From DATCLA01 sp036564195 (lineage in GTDB: Bacteria; Bacillota; UBA4882; UBA8346): DNA of 15,229 nucleotides. This document shows positions 7,728 through 14,848 of this stretch, one piece after another (position 1 is the first letter of the stretch; each line of letters opens with the position of its first letter). A program made the translations under genes and the position numbers. The stretch lies in the NCBI GenBank assembly GCA_036564195.1, contig DATCLA010000210.1, forward strand, positions 1 through 15,229, given 5' to 3'. The notes under the pieces are model-generated. The model had not been told where the DNA came from. It did not search any database and saw only the letters and a program-made list of their open reading frames with translations.

Positions 7728-7839
7728 GAAAGTTGCATAAATTATGCTCTAATTTCTAATCAATATACAGAGTTTGAAATTTCCGGACTTTAGTATATTG
7801 GTTAGAAAGACTATTATACTCTTACGCAACTTTCTTTTT
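7727..7839. repeat. Long imperfect palindrome between lpxC and fabZ, ending in a T-tract
   Basis: Outer arms AGAAAGTTGC (7727-7736) and GCAACTTTCT (7826-7835) match perfectly over 10 bp. Inside, TTTCTAATCAATATAC (7753-7768) pairs with GTATATTGGTTAGAAA (7793-7808) over 16 bp with one G-U pair. The unpaired left segment holds its own small palindrome GCATAAATTATGC (7735-7747). A TTTTT run follows the right arm. The left arm includes the last base of the lpxC stop codon. It may be an attenuator/terminator in the lpxC-fabZ gap or a small palindromic (MITE-like) insertion; one copy cannot distinguish these. Confidence 0.65.
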
Positions 7840-7873
7840 ATCCTATCTATTTTTAAAAAGGGAGGTAAATAGT

Positions 7874-8296
7874 TTGGATATTAATCAAATTAAGAAATTA
7901 CTACCGCACCGTTATCCGTTTTTATTGGTTGATCGAGTTTTAGAGTGTGAACCCAAAAAGAGAATTGTGGCGCTTAAAAACGTCACTGTTAATGAGGAGT
8001 TTTTTAACGGGCATTTTCCGACTAAACCGGTAATGCCGGGGGTATTAATCATTGAGAGTATGGCTCAGGCGGCCGGCCTGCTGATGCTTTCCGAAAAGGA
8101 ATTTGAAGGTAAGATCCCCTATTTTACCGGGATCGATAATGCCCGTTTCCGGAAGACGGTTGTCCCGGGTGATCAAATTGTGATGGAAATAGAAGTAATC
8201 CGCTTAAAAGGCAATGTGGGCCGAGTTAAAGCAGTAGCCCGAGTGGATAATCAAGTCGCAGCCGAAGCCGAATTTATGTTTATTATGGGTGAATAG
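7874..8296 (+). CDS. fabZ: 3-hydroxyacyl-[acyl-carrier-protein] dehydratase
   Basis: FabZ dehydrates 3-hydroxyacyl-ACP in fatty-acid elongation and so competes with LpxA for the same substrate; it is commonly encoded between lpxC and lpxA. The 140-residue hot-dog-fold protein opens with IKKLLPHRYPFLLVDRV (6-22) and carries the catalytic His47 in FFNGHFPTKPVMPG and Glu61 in LIIESMAQAAG. Length is normal for the family. Translation starts at TTG 7874, with the strong site GGGAGG (7860-7865) eight bases upstream; there is no nearby ATG alternative that keeps the N-terminal motif. It lies downstream of the lpxC palindrome, which may change its expression relative to lpxC. The gap to lpxA is 179 bases, so it is not translationally coupled. 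Confidence 0.97.
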   Translation: MDINQIKKLLPHRYPFLLVDRVLECEPKKRIVALKNVTVNEEFFNGHFPTKPVMPGVLIIESMAQAAGLLMLSEKEFEGKIPYFTGIDNARFRKTVVPGDQIVMEIEVIRLKGNVGRVKAVARVDNQVAAEAEFMFIMGE

Positions 8297-8381
8297 AATT
8301 TAAAAAAATAGGCAATATATTGTGTAAAAACGAGTAAATAAAAGATATACTTAGCTGATGTCGGAAAACAAGCAAAAATTA

Positions 8382-8410
8382 TTGTCCACAACTTTTCCTT
8401 ACGTTACGAT
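8382..8410 (+). promoter_or_regulatory. Weak candidate promoter upstream of lpxA
   Basis: TTGTCC (8382-8387) and TACGAT (8405-8410) are 17 bases apart, each four of six bases from consensus. The AT-rich 179-base fabZ-lpxA gap contains no clear terminator, so lpxA may equally be read from the upstream promoter. The assignment is tentative. Confidence 0.25.
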
Positions 8411-8475
8411 AGTAATTATGATTTTAAATTTTGGGTTACATATCTAATTTGTTTTCTTGACAGGGGGCCAATAAA

Positions 8476-9282
8476 TTGAAGGTAATTGAGAATAAAATTA
8501 TAAATTTGCGGGAAATCCATGAGACCGCATGTGTTCACCCCAATGCTAAAATCGGTCGTAATGTGGTTATCGGGCCTTATGCGGTAATCGGTGAACATGT
8601 GGAAATCGGTGACAACTGTATTATTGGTCCTCATGTTGTCATTGATGGCTGGACCACGATTGGTTCGGGTAACAAGTTTTATCATGGCGCCTCCATCGGG
8701 CTTGAACCGCAGGATCTGAAGTTTAAAGGAGAAAAGAGTTTTCTGTTTATCGGTGATAATAACGTTTTCCGTGAAAACGTTACGGTGCACCGGGGGACCG
8801 AAGGCGGAGGCGGCGAGACCCGCATCGGCAGTAATAGTCTGTTTATGGCTTATTCTCATATTGCTCATGACTGCCAGTTAGGCAATAATATCGTGCTTGC
8901 CAATTGCACCGCCCTGGGTGGTCATGTTGTGATTGAAGACCGGGTCACCATCGGTGGCCTGTGCGGTGTCCACCAATTTACCAAAATTGGTAAAATGGTG
9001 ATGGTAGGTGGTTGTTCGAAGATTGTTAAAGATGTGCCCCCCTTTATTTTGGTAGACGGTAACCCGGCGAAAGTAGCAGGTATTAATGTGGTCGGCCTGC
9101 GGCGTAATAATGTCAGTCCCGAAATCCGGGATCAGATTAAAAAAGCGTATCGGATTCTTTACCGGTCAAATTTGATTATCAGTAAAGCCATTGAGCAAAT
9201 GGATCAGGAACTTCAAGCCGGTGAGGAAATCGAACATTTTATCCGCTTCCTCCGTAACGCAGAACGTGGTATTTTACGTTAG
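8476..9282 (+). CDS. lpxA: UDP-N-acetylglucosamine acyltransferase
   Basis: LpxA transfers a 3-hydroxyacyl chain from ACP to UDP-GlcNAc, the first step of lipid A synthesis. The 268-residue protein is a left-handed beta-helix with hexapeptide repeats from about residue 16 to 195. The catalytic base is His131, the second His of SHIAHDC (E. coli H125). The signature GGHVVIEDRVTIGG precedes HQFTKIG (166-172). The residue aligned with the E. coli acyl 'ruler' Gly173 is Gly179 in VMVGGCS, which by analogy favours a longer chain (about C14); that is inference. The C-terminal helical part ends RNAERGILR, as usual. It starts at TTG 8476 after CAGGGGG. Compared with E. coli LpxA it has about 12 extra N-terminal residues before IHETACVHPNA, but no better start lies downstream. 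Confidence 0.97.
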   Translation: MKVIENKIINLREIHETACVHPNAKIGRNVVIGPYAVIGEHVEIGDNCIIGPHVVIDGWTTIGSGNKFYHGASIGLEPQDLKFKGEKSFLFIGDNNVFRENVTVHRGTEGGGGETRIGSNSLFMAYSHIAHDCQLGNNIVLANCTALGGHVVIEDRVTIGGLCGVHQFTKIGKMVMVGGCSKIVKDVPPFILVDGNPAKVAGINVVGLRRNNVSPEIRDQIKKAYRILYRSNLIISKAIEQMDQELQAGEEIEHFIRFLRNAERGILR

Positions 9283-9300
9283 TGTTGGCAGGTTTTCCTC

Positions 9301-9335
9301 AAAAAGTAGACTAGACGGTTGCGTCTAGTCTTTTT
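9301..9335 (+). terminator. Strong intrinsic terminator between lpxA and lpxI
   Basis: A perfect 10-bp stem, AGACTAGACG (9308-9317) with CGTCTAGTCT (9322-9331), closes on a GTTG tetraloop. It is flanked by AAAAA on the left and TTTTT on the right, so it could act in both directions. It ends lpxA transcription, or attenuates it, before lpxI. Confidence 0.85.
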
Positions 9336-9356
9336 AGTATTGGGATGGTTGGGGAA

Positions 9357-9374
9357 AAACCGGAATACCGGTTT
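9357..9374. repeat. Perfect 7-bp inverted repeat upstream of lpxI
   Basis: AAACCGG and CCGGTTT flank AATA. It lies between the lpxA terminator and the lpxI ribosome site. It could be an operator or a small RNA hairpin. I found no convincing sigma-A promoter in the rest of the gap, so how lpxI is transcribed past the terminator is unclear. Confidence 0.4.
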
Positions 9375-9417
9375 GGCTCATGTAGAAACGTTAAACTAGT
9401 TGCGAGGTGGTTAAGAT

Positions 9418-10227
9418 TTGGTTAAAGTAAAACGGATCGGATTGGTGGCCGGCAGAGGTAATCTTCCCTTCGATGTTTTAACAGAAATCCAAAGGCGGGG
9501 GGCCGAACCGGTAGTTGTCGGTCTAAAGGGTGAAGTTGACCCCAAATTGGAAAAACAGGTTAATCATTATTGTCAGCTTGCCCCGGGGCAAATGGGAGAA
9601 ATTATTGCTACTTTTAAGTCATATACTGTGGATGAATTAGTGTTTGCCGGGAAGGTAGGCAAAGAAGCTTTATTTAAAGGCGGTTGGGATCAGTTGGTAC
9701 AGCGGATGTTAAGCGCTTTGCCGCAAAAGAACGATGATGCTATCTTGCTGGCGATTGTGGAAGAGTTTGAACGTAATGGGATCAAAGTTGCTAAACAGAC
9801 CGAATATTTAAAGGAGCATCTGGCACCGGCCGGCCCGCTGTGCGGAGAGTTGACTCTGGCGGAGCTGGCGGATGTGCAATTCGGCTTTCGAATGGCTAAA
9901 GGTAGCGGTCAATTGGATTTCGGTCAAAGTGTGGTAGTTAAACAAGGAGTGGTCCTGGCAGTGGAGGCGATTGAAGGAACCGATCAGGCGATCTTGCGAG
10001 GCGGAACTTTGGGAGGACCGGGGACAGTAGTAGTTAAGGTTAGTAAACCCCAACAAGATGAGCGGTTTGATGTGCCGACGGTAGGCCCGACCACGCTTGA
10101 ATCAATGATCACCGCTAAAGCAGCGGTATTAGCGGTTGAAGCCGGTAAGACATTGATTACTGAAAAAGCGGAATTTCTACGCTTAGCGCTGGAAAACAGG
10201 ATTAAAGTGATTGCAGTTACCGGATGA
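9418..10227 (+). CDS. lpxI: UDP-2,3-diacylglucosamine pyrophosphatase, LpxI type
   Basis: LpxI (DUF1009 family) hydrolyses UDP-2,3-diacylglucosamine to lipid X and UMP, replacing the unrelated LpxH of enterobacteria; it was first defined in Caulobacter. The 269-residue protein shows the family landmarks: IGLVAGRGNLP (7-17), FAGKVGKEALF, KNDDAIL (104-110), LAVEAIEGTDQAILRGG (EGTD at 186-189), and RFDVPTVGP (216-224), whose Asp218 probably corresponds to the metal-binding catalytic Asp of Caulobacter LpxI. Length is normal (about 270-280). Translation starts at TTG 9418, seven bases after GAGGTGG. A strong terminator upstream separates it from lpxA. In many relatives lpxB follows directly; here the next 155 bases hold no intact lpxB, and lptC follows. 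Confidence 0.95.
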   Translation: MVKVKRIGLVAGRGNLPFDVLTEIQRRGAEPVVVGLKGEVDPKLEKQVNHYCQLAPGQMGEIIATFKSYTVDELVFAGKVGKEALFKGGWDQLVQRMLSALPQKNDDAILLAIVEEFERNGIKVAKQTEYLKEHLAPAGPLCGELTLAELADVQFGFRMAKGSGQLDFGQSVVVKQGVVLAVEAIEGTDQAILRGGTLGGPGTVVVKVSKPQQDERFDVPTVGPTTLESMITAKAAVLAVEAGKTLITEKAEFLRLALENRIKVIAVTG

Positions 10228-10383
10228 GGCTAAAAATTTTGTAAAGAAACGGTATTTGCTAAAAATCCCGGCTAATGAACGAAAAATTGGCGTCGCTGGA
10301 TTCCGGAAGCAACAAACCGGGGGCAGGATTTTAAGGTTTATCGGCGAAACAATAAAGTAAATTTTAACTTACAAGGAGAGTTA

Positions 10384-10989
10384 ATGAAGCTAAAAAGGCT
10401 CCGTTTAATAGCAGGTATTACTATCGTCCTTTTAACCGGTGTAATTCTAGCCGGTTGGCTGCTCAAGGTGGGGGTGAGCCCGAAACCGGTAGCCAAACCA
10501 ACGGCGTCGGCTCCCAAGGCTAATGAGAATGTTCTGCTGGGGATGACTATTAAAATACCAGGCAATGAAGGTAATAGCCACTGGGAGCTGAAGGTGACTA
10601 GGTTTTCCAGTTTGGAACATATCGGACGGATGCAGAGCATCAGAGGAGATTATTATCTGGATGGCCAACCCATTTATCATATTTCAGCCCGGGCGGGCGA
10701 GATTAATTGGGAAACCCGTAAATTGCGCTTTAATGACCAGGTCGAGTTTACCAGTAATGACGGAAAAAAACTCTCAGCGCAGGAATTTTTATGGGACCCG
10801 GTTCAAAACCGGATTTTCGCTGCGGACCAAGTAGTTTTGAGCTCGCCGGGACTGGTGGTAACTACCCGACAGCTGGAGGCGGATCCCAGGCTTGATAGGA
10901 TCATATTTAAAGGTGCGACCAAGTTCATCTATGAACAGGTAAAAACGGCAAAACTGGCCGCAAAAACTCATCCCCGAGGTGAACGATGA
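10384..10989 (+). CDS. lptC: LptC-like LPS export protein, membrane-anchored
   Basis: A 201-residue protein with the LptC plan: a short basic N-terminus, one membrane helix (about 8-28), a Pro/Ala-rich linker (about 33-47) and a periplasmic beta-jellyroll. The jellyroll shows the repeated family pattern: 'WELKVTRFSSLEHIGRMQSIRG' split by short loops, 'HISARAGEINWETRKLRFND', then 'LSAQEFLWDPVQNRIF' and 'VVTTRQLEADPRLDRI'. LptC takes LPS from the LptBFG extractor and passes it to LptA, forming the periplasmic bridge. ATG 10384 has a good AAGGAGAG site. Its stop overlaps the lptA start (ATGA), so the two are translationally coupled. Sequence conservation in this family is low, so the call rests on topology, pattern and order in the lpt cluster. 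Confidence 0.8.
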   Translation: MKLKRLRLIAGITIVLLTGVILAGWLLKVGVSPKPVAKPTASAPKANENVLLGMTIKIPGNEGNSHWELKVTRFSSLEHIGRMQSIRGDYYLDGQPIYHISARAGEINWETRKLRFNDQVEFTSNDGKKLSAQEFLWDPVQNRIFAADQVVLSSPGLVVTTRQLEADPRLDRIIFKGATKFIYEQVKTAKLAAKTHPRGER

Positions 10990-11708
10990 TCAAGCGACAT
11001 TGGCAGATTTGTTTGGTAATCCTTTGTTACCTCATCAACATCGGCTGGGCTGACAATCGGTTGGAATTGACCGCCCCCGGCGGCGGTGAGATGGATTTGG
11101 GAAAAAACCTGATGAAATATTATGCTTCCGGTTCTCAATTGGTAACCGTTCGCTGGGATAATTATATTTTGGAAGCGGCTTATCTGGAATATTACCGCAA
11201 TCAATCGGTTTTAAACGGTAAAGACCGGGTTAAGTTGATTCAAACCAAACCGGAGACCAGAGTATTAACCAGTGGCGTGATTCAACTGAAACTGAACAGT
11301 AATTTTTATACCGCTAGTCAGGATGTGGTGTTAACTTATGACCAGAAAACGCGGATATCCGGTGGTGAGTTAGAGTGGGATCAAGCCCGGAGTAAAGTCC
11401 GGTTAACCGGGGAGCCCTTGATTGTCTATGGCGATTGGAAAATCAGCGGTACTCAGATTGAAGGATTGATCGATCAAGGGTTGTTTATGGTAACCGGAAA
11501 AGTCCGGGCTGCTAATAACGAAATCACGATTGTAGCGGGGAAACTAACATTTGACCGCCGGACAGAACAGTATATTCTGGAGAATAATCCGGAGTTAGTG
11601 AAAGGCCAGAGTAGATTGACAGCTTCCGAAATTGTTTATAATCTTAAAACTAAAAAGATCTCAGCCAAAGGGATGGTCCAGTCCCAGATTATTAAAGAAA
11701 AACAGTAA
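10986..11708 (+). CDS. lptA: LptA/OstA-like periplasmic LPS transport protein
   Basis: A 240-residue secreted protein. It has a signal peptide (about 1-22; basic RH, hydrophobic ICLVILCYLINIG, likely cut after GWA) followed by OstA-type beta-jellyroll repeats. The last repeat is the clearest: 'LTFDRRTEQYILENNPELVKGQ' broken by turns, then 'LTASEIVYNLKTKKISAKGMV' (about 190-232). LptA is the soluble bridge that passes LPS from LptC to the outer-membrane LptD. It overlaps lptC by four bases (ATGA), with GAGGTG as ribosome site inside lptC, and is 15 bases from lptB. It is longer than E. coli LptA (about 185 residues), allowing one extra repeat. A second OstA-like N-terminal unit is less certain. 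Confidence 0.8.
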   Translation: MIKRHWQICLVILCYLINIGWADNRLELTAPGGGEMDLGKNLMKYYASGSQLVTVRWDNYILEAAYLEYYRNQSVLNGKDRVKLIQTKPETRVLTSGVIQLKLNSNFYTASQDVVLTYDQKTRISGGELEWDQARSKVRLTGEPLIVYGDWKISGTQIEGLIDQGLFMVTGKVRAANNEITIVAGKLTFDRRTEQYILENNPELVKGQSRLTASEIVYNLKTKKISAKGMVQSQIIKEKQ

Positions 11709-11723
11709 TTGGAGTAAATTACA

Positions 11724-12443
11724 ATGTCAATTGTTGCATCCGAACTGGTGAAGGAGTATCAACACCGCCGGGTAGTCAAAGGAGTCAGTTTGAGAGTCGA
11801 CCCCGGCGAAGTTATTGGATTATTGGGGCCCAACGGCGCCGGAAAGACCACCACCTTTTATATGATAGTTGGCTTGGAACGCCTGGATGGCGGCAGAATC
11901 TATATTAATGAACGTGATGTAACCTCACTGCCGATGCATCTCCGTTCCAAATACGGTGTAAGTTATTTAGCACAGGAACCTTCAGTTTTTCGTAAATTAT
12001 CGGTGGAAGACAATATTATGGCTATTTTGGAGTTAACCCCTTTAAAACCGGCCCAACGCAAAGCAAGGATGGATGAACTTTTAACCGAATTTGGTTTGCA
12101 ACCGATCCGTAAAAACATGGGGTATATGTTATCCGGCGGGGAACGACGCCGGGTGGAAATCGCCCGGGCACTGGCAATGGATCCGCAGTTCATCTTGTTG
12201 GATGAACCGTTTAGCGGCGTTGACCCGATTGCGGTAGCCGATATTCAAAGTATTATCCGGAAGCTGAAAGCAAATGGAATGGGTGTCTTGATTACCGATC
12301 ATAATGTCCGGGAGACTCTAGCGATTACCGATCGCGCTTATATCATGTATTCAGGTGAAATCTTAGTATCGGGAAGCTCAAAAGAGATCGCCACCGATGA
12401 AAATGCCAAGCGTTTTTACTTGGGGGAAAGTTTTCGAATGTAA
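11724..12443 (+). CDS. lptB: LPS export ABC transporter ATPase LptB
   Basis: LptB powers extraction of LPS from the inner membrane with LptF/G. The 239-residue ATPase carries Walker A GPNGAGKTT (35-43), a Q-loop at LAQEPSVFRKL, signature LSGGERRRVE (136-145), Walker B FILLDEPFSGVDP with D160 and E161, and H-loop His193. The wording LLDEPFSGVDPIAV and GVLITDHNVRETL is specific to LptB among ABC ATPases. Length matches the family (about 240). ATG 11724 follows GGAG (11710-11713). It sits in the classic order lptC-lptA-lptB-lptF with gaps of 15 and 20 bases, so it is certainly part of that operon. Confidence 0.97.
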   Translation: MSIVASELVKEYQHRRVVKGVSLRVDPGEVIGLLGPNGAGKTTTFYMIVGLERLDGGRIYINERDVTSLPMHLRSKYGVSYLAQEPSVFRKLSVEDNIMAILELTPLKPAQRKARMDELLTEFGLQPIRKNMGYMLSGGERRRVEIARALAMDPQFILLDEPFSGVDPIAVADIQSIIRKLKANGMGVLITDHNVRETLAITDRAYIMYSGEILVSGSSKEIATDENAKRFYLGESFRM

Positions 12444-12463
12444 CCGTGGAGGCTATTTGGTTT

Positions 12464-13549
12464 ATGAAAATATTGACAAAATATATTCTCAAAGAGATAT
12501 CCGGCCCATTGCTGTTTGGTTTTTTTGCATTTCTAAGTATGTTTTTAGGACTTGCTTTTATCGATATTTTGGGTGATGCCAATAAATATCAGCTGACACT
12601 GGGGCTGATTGTCAAATTATTGGTCTTGCGAACGCCCGAGTATATGATTCAAACTACTCCGATTGCCGTATTGTTGGGGACATTGTTGGGACTGGGGAAT
12701 CTAACCAGCCACAGTGAGACCATTGCCATGCGGGCCAGTGGGTTAAACTTTGTGCAACTGGTCGTTCCGGTGATGCTGATTGGTCTTTTTACCAGTATCG
12801 GTGGGGTGATCCTAAATGAATATGTGGTCCCCCGGGCGCTGCGGGCCTATGAAAGTGCCAAGGACGCAGCACTACGGGAGAGAAAAACCGGAGTTATCCC
12901 CCACTTTAGCTATGATTTTCGCGAGGGTGATGTAATTCAAAAACGGCTTTATGCCGTCAGGTTTGACCCGGCCAGTGAAACAATGGATCAGGTAACGATT
13001 GAAGAGTTTAAAAATGGTCAATTAAGCCGGATTATTCAAACTTCCAAAATGTATTGGGAAGGTGGCGGCTGGTTCTTTAAAAAAGGTTCAATCTATCAGA
13101 TAAATGATGACAATTTTTATCCCATCAAGGTAGAGGAGGGCTATATTAAATATCAACTTAATTTGACCCCAACCGAAATCCGCCGTTATGATGAAGATCC
13201 GGATAACAAAAGTATTTCCGAATTGAGAGCCTATATCAACAAACATACGGCGAAAAAATCTAAAGAACGGCAGCAACTGCTGGTGGATTGGCATATGAAA
13301 TTTTCAATTCCCTGTGCCAGTTTTATTCTGGCGTTATTGGGGACTCCGGTAGCGCTGCAGCCGCAAAGACGCTCCGGGGCAGCCGGTTTTGGGTTGTGCA
13401 TTCTCTTTATACTCTGCTGGTACGCTCTGATGGGAATCGGCTCTTATCTGGCCGGCGCTTCAATAATAGCACCATTTTTTGGGGCTTGGCTTCCCAATCT
13501 GGTTTTAGCAGGGTATGGGATTCATATCTTCACTAAGGTAAAAATTTAA
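12464..13549 (+). CDS. LptF/LptG family LPS export permease
   Basis: A 361-residue permease of the LptF/LptG family. Three membrane helices lie in the N-terminal third, including 'GPLLFGFFAFLSMFLG' (from about residue 13) and 'LVVPVMLIGLFTSIGGVIL'. A periplasmic beta-jellyroll occupies about residues 130-270. Three more helices follow: 'FSIPCASFILALLGTPVAL', 'FGLCILFILCWYALMGIG' and 'PFFGAWLPNLVLAG'. LptF and LptG normally form a heterodimer on an LptB dimer; here only one family member is present, so it may act as a homodimer or have a partner elsewhere. I prefer ATG 12464, which gives the usual MKILTKYILKE start, with GTGGAGG (12446-12452) as a slightly distant ribosome site. A GTG at 12446 within that site would add six residues. 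Whether it is closer to LptF or LptG cannot be decided by eye. Confidence 0.9.
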   Translation: MKILTKYILKEISGPLLFGFFAFLSMFLGLAFIDILGDANKYQLTLGLIVKLLVLRTPEYMIQTTPIAVLLGTLLGLGNLTSHSETIAMRASGLNFVQLVVPVMLIGLFTSIGGVILNEYVVPRALRAYESAKDAALRERKTGVIPHFSYDFREGDVIQKRLYAVRFDPASETMDQVTIEEFKNGQLSRIIQTSKMYWEGGGWFFKKGSIYQINDDNFYPIKVEEGYIKYQLNLTPTEIRRYDEDPDNKSISELRAYINKHTAKKSKERQQLLVDWHMKFSIPCASFILALLGTPVALQPQRRSGAAGFGLCILFILCWYALMGIGSYLAGASIIAPFFGAWLPNLVLAGYGIHIFTKVKI

Positions 13550-13564
13550 AGTGAGGTTTAAAGC

Positions 13565-14848
13565 ATGCCGGGGTTAATGATCATTGTCATAGTGATATTA
13601 TTTGGCGGCACACTGGCATTCTTAGGCGACCGAGTGGGGATGAAAGTCGGGAAAAAGCGCTTAAGTATGTTCGGCTTGCGCCCTAAGTACACTTCAATGA
13701 TTATTACCATTCTTACCGGCTTTTTTATCGCCGGGTTAACTTTGGTAACCTTGACTTTAATTTCCGAATATGCTCGGACAGCCATTTTCAAACTCCATTC
13801 CATTCAGGAACAGTTGACGGTTACCACCCGAAAGGCCCGAAATTTAACCAATCAGGTAACCCAGAAACAACAGGAATATAATCAATTAGATGATAAATAT
13901 TCCCAGCTGAAGCGAGAATTGGTTCAGATCGAAAAGCAGTTGCAGACGACTCAGGCCGAATTGAATGCCAATAAAGGTCTTAATAAAGATTTAAATGTAA
14001 AAAACCGTTTTTTGGTTTCTCAAAACCAGCTTCTGGCCGATAATAATCAGGGACTGGTAATTCAGAATGATAATCTGACCCAAATCAGTGACTATTTAAA
14101 ACAGAGAAATAATGAGTTAAATAAGGAACGGGAACGGTTGAACCAACAGATTCAAAGTTTGGAAACTAAACTACTCAGTATTCAGGATCGGACCAAAGTG
14201 ATTGAAGAAAAACCGCTGCTGTTTTATGTAGGTGAGATCTTAGTGGCCCGGGTGGTTGAACCAGGCCTGCCGGAGGAGAAAATTCAGGCCAAGATCATTA
14301 ACCCGTTATTACAGACTGCCAATGAAATAGCGTTAAAACAAGGAGCCATGATTCCCGGTAAAACCGACTATGCCTTGCGAATTAAACCAAGCCGACTGGA
14401 GGAAGTCTGCCACCAGTTGGCCAACTTAAAAAACAAAGCGGTATTAAGAGTGGTGGTCGAGAGTAACTCGGTAAAGGGTGACCCGGTGAATGTAACATTA
14501 GAGGTTTATCCGGATCAGGTAATTTTTAAATCCGGCGAGGAGATTGTGGAGACTGATTTGACCGCGCAATTGTCTGAATCGGAACTGCGGGACCGGCTCC
14601 TCAGTTTGTTAATTCTGGCGTATAACAAAGCAATTGCTAAGGGAATTATTACCGATGAACAAAACCTTCGCGATGTGGTCTCAATCGCTGAGATCGTTAA
14701 TGTAATCAACTTAATTAAACAACATCCCCAAGATTCCTTTAAAGCGGCTTTGGTAGCTACTCGGGATATTTACCGGACCGGCCGGTTCAAAGTGAAAATT
14801 GAGCTAAAAAATCTACAGAAAGGCGGCGTACTAAAATCACAATCCTAG
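13565..14848 (+). CDS. DUF3084 membrane coiled-coil protein
   Basis: A 427-residue protein of the DUF3084 family, known from cyanobacteria and diderm Firmicutes, without an established function. Two N-terminal membrane helices (about 4-21 and 45-66) flank a basic cytoplasmic loop containing RLSMFGLRPKYTS. A long coiled coil follows (about 75-215, rich in Q, N, L, E, K). The C-terminal domain (about 220-420) is globular, including FYVGEILVARVVEPG and a final helix-strand section. GTGAGG (13551-13556) gives a well-spaced ribosome site. It starts 15 bases after the LptF/G gene and is surely in the lpt operon, so a role in LPS export or envelope organisation is plausible but inferred. Its end overlaps the downstream YqgF-like gene, and an A-rich heptamer at 14806 could permit -1 frameshifting into it. 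Confidence 0.85.
   Translation: MPGLMIIVIVILFGGTLAFLGDRVGMKVGKKRLSMFGLRPKYTSMIITILTGFFIAGLTLVTLTLISEYARTAIFKLHSIQEQLTVTTRKARNLTNQVTQKQQEYNQLDDKYSQLKRELVQIEKQLQTTQAELNANKGLNKDLNVKNRFLVSQNQLLADNNQGLVIQNDNLTQISDYLKQRNNELNKERERLNQQIQSLETKLLSIQDRTKVIEEKPLLFYVGEILVARVVEPGLPEEKIQAKIINPLLQTANEIALKQGAMIPGKTDYALRIKPSRLEEVCHQLANLKNKAVLRVVVESNSVKGDPVNVTLEVYPDQVIFKSGEEIVETDLTAQLSESELRDRLLSLLILAYNKAIAKGIITDEQNLRDVVSIAEIVNVINLIKQHPQDSFKAALVATRDIYRTGRFKVKIELKNLQKGGVLKSQS
14806..14812 (+). other. Candidate -1 ribosomal frameshift heptamer (A_AAA_AAT)
   Basis: In the DUF3084 frame the codons are CTA AAA AAT. The bases AAAAAAT form an X_XXY_YYZ heptamer on which both tRNAs could re-pair after a one-base backward slip. 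The -1 frame has its last stop at 14800-14802, just before the heptamer, and is then open through the YqgF-like domain to the end of the window. AAAGGCGG lies seven bases downstream. I did not find a strong stimulatory stem-loop by eye. Confidence 0.35.

Noticed and set aside
8416..8868. 150-codon antisense frame over lpxA (and similar antisense frames elsewhere)
   Set aside because: It lies opposite a clearly coding gene, shows no domain, and arises from the repetitive hexapeptide coding pattern.
12446..12448. GTG at 12446 as the LptF/G start
   Set aside because: It is part of the GTGGAGG ribosome site; ATG 12464 gives the usual MKILTKYILKE beginning.
13288..13536. 82-codon + strand frame inside the LptF/G gene
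   Set aside because: It is an alternative frame of the C-terminal membrane helices with no ribosome site; the main frame is well conserved in pattern.
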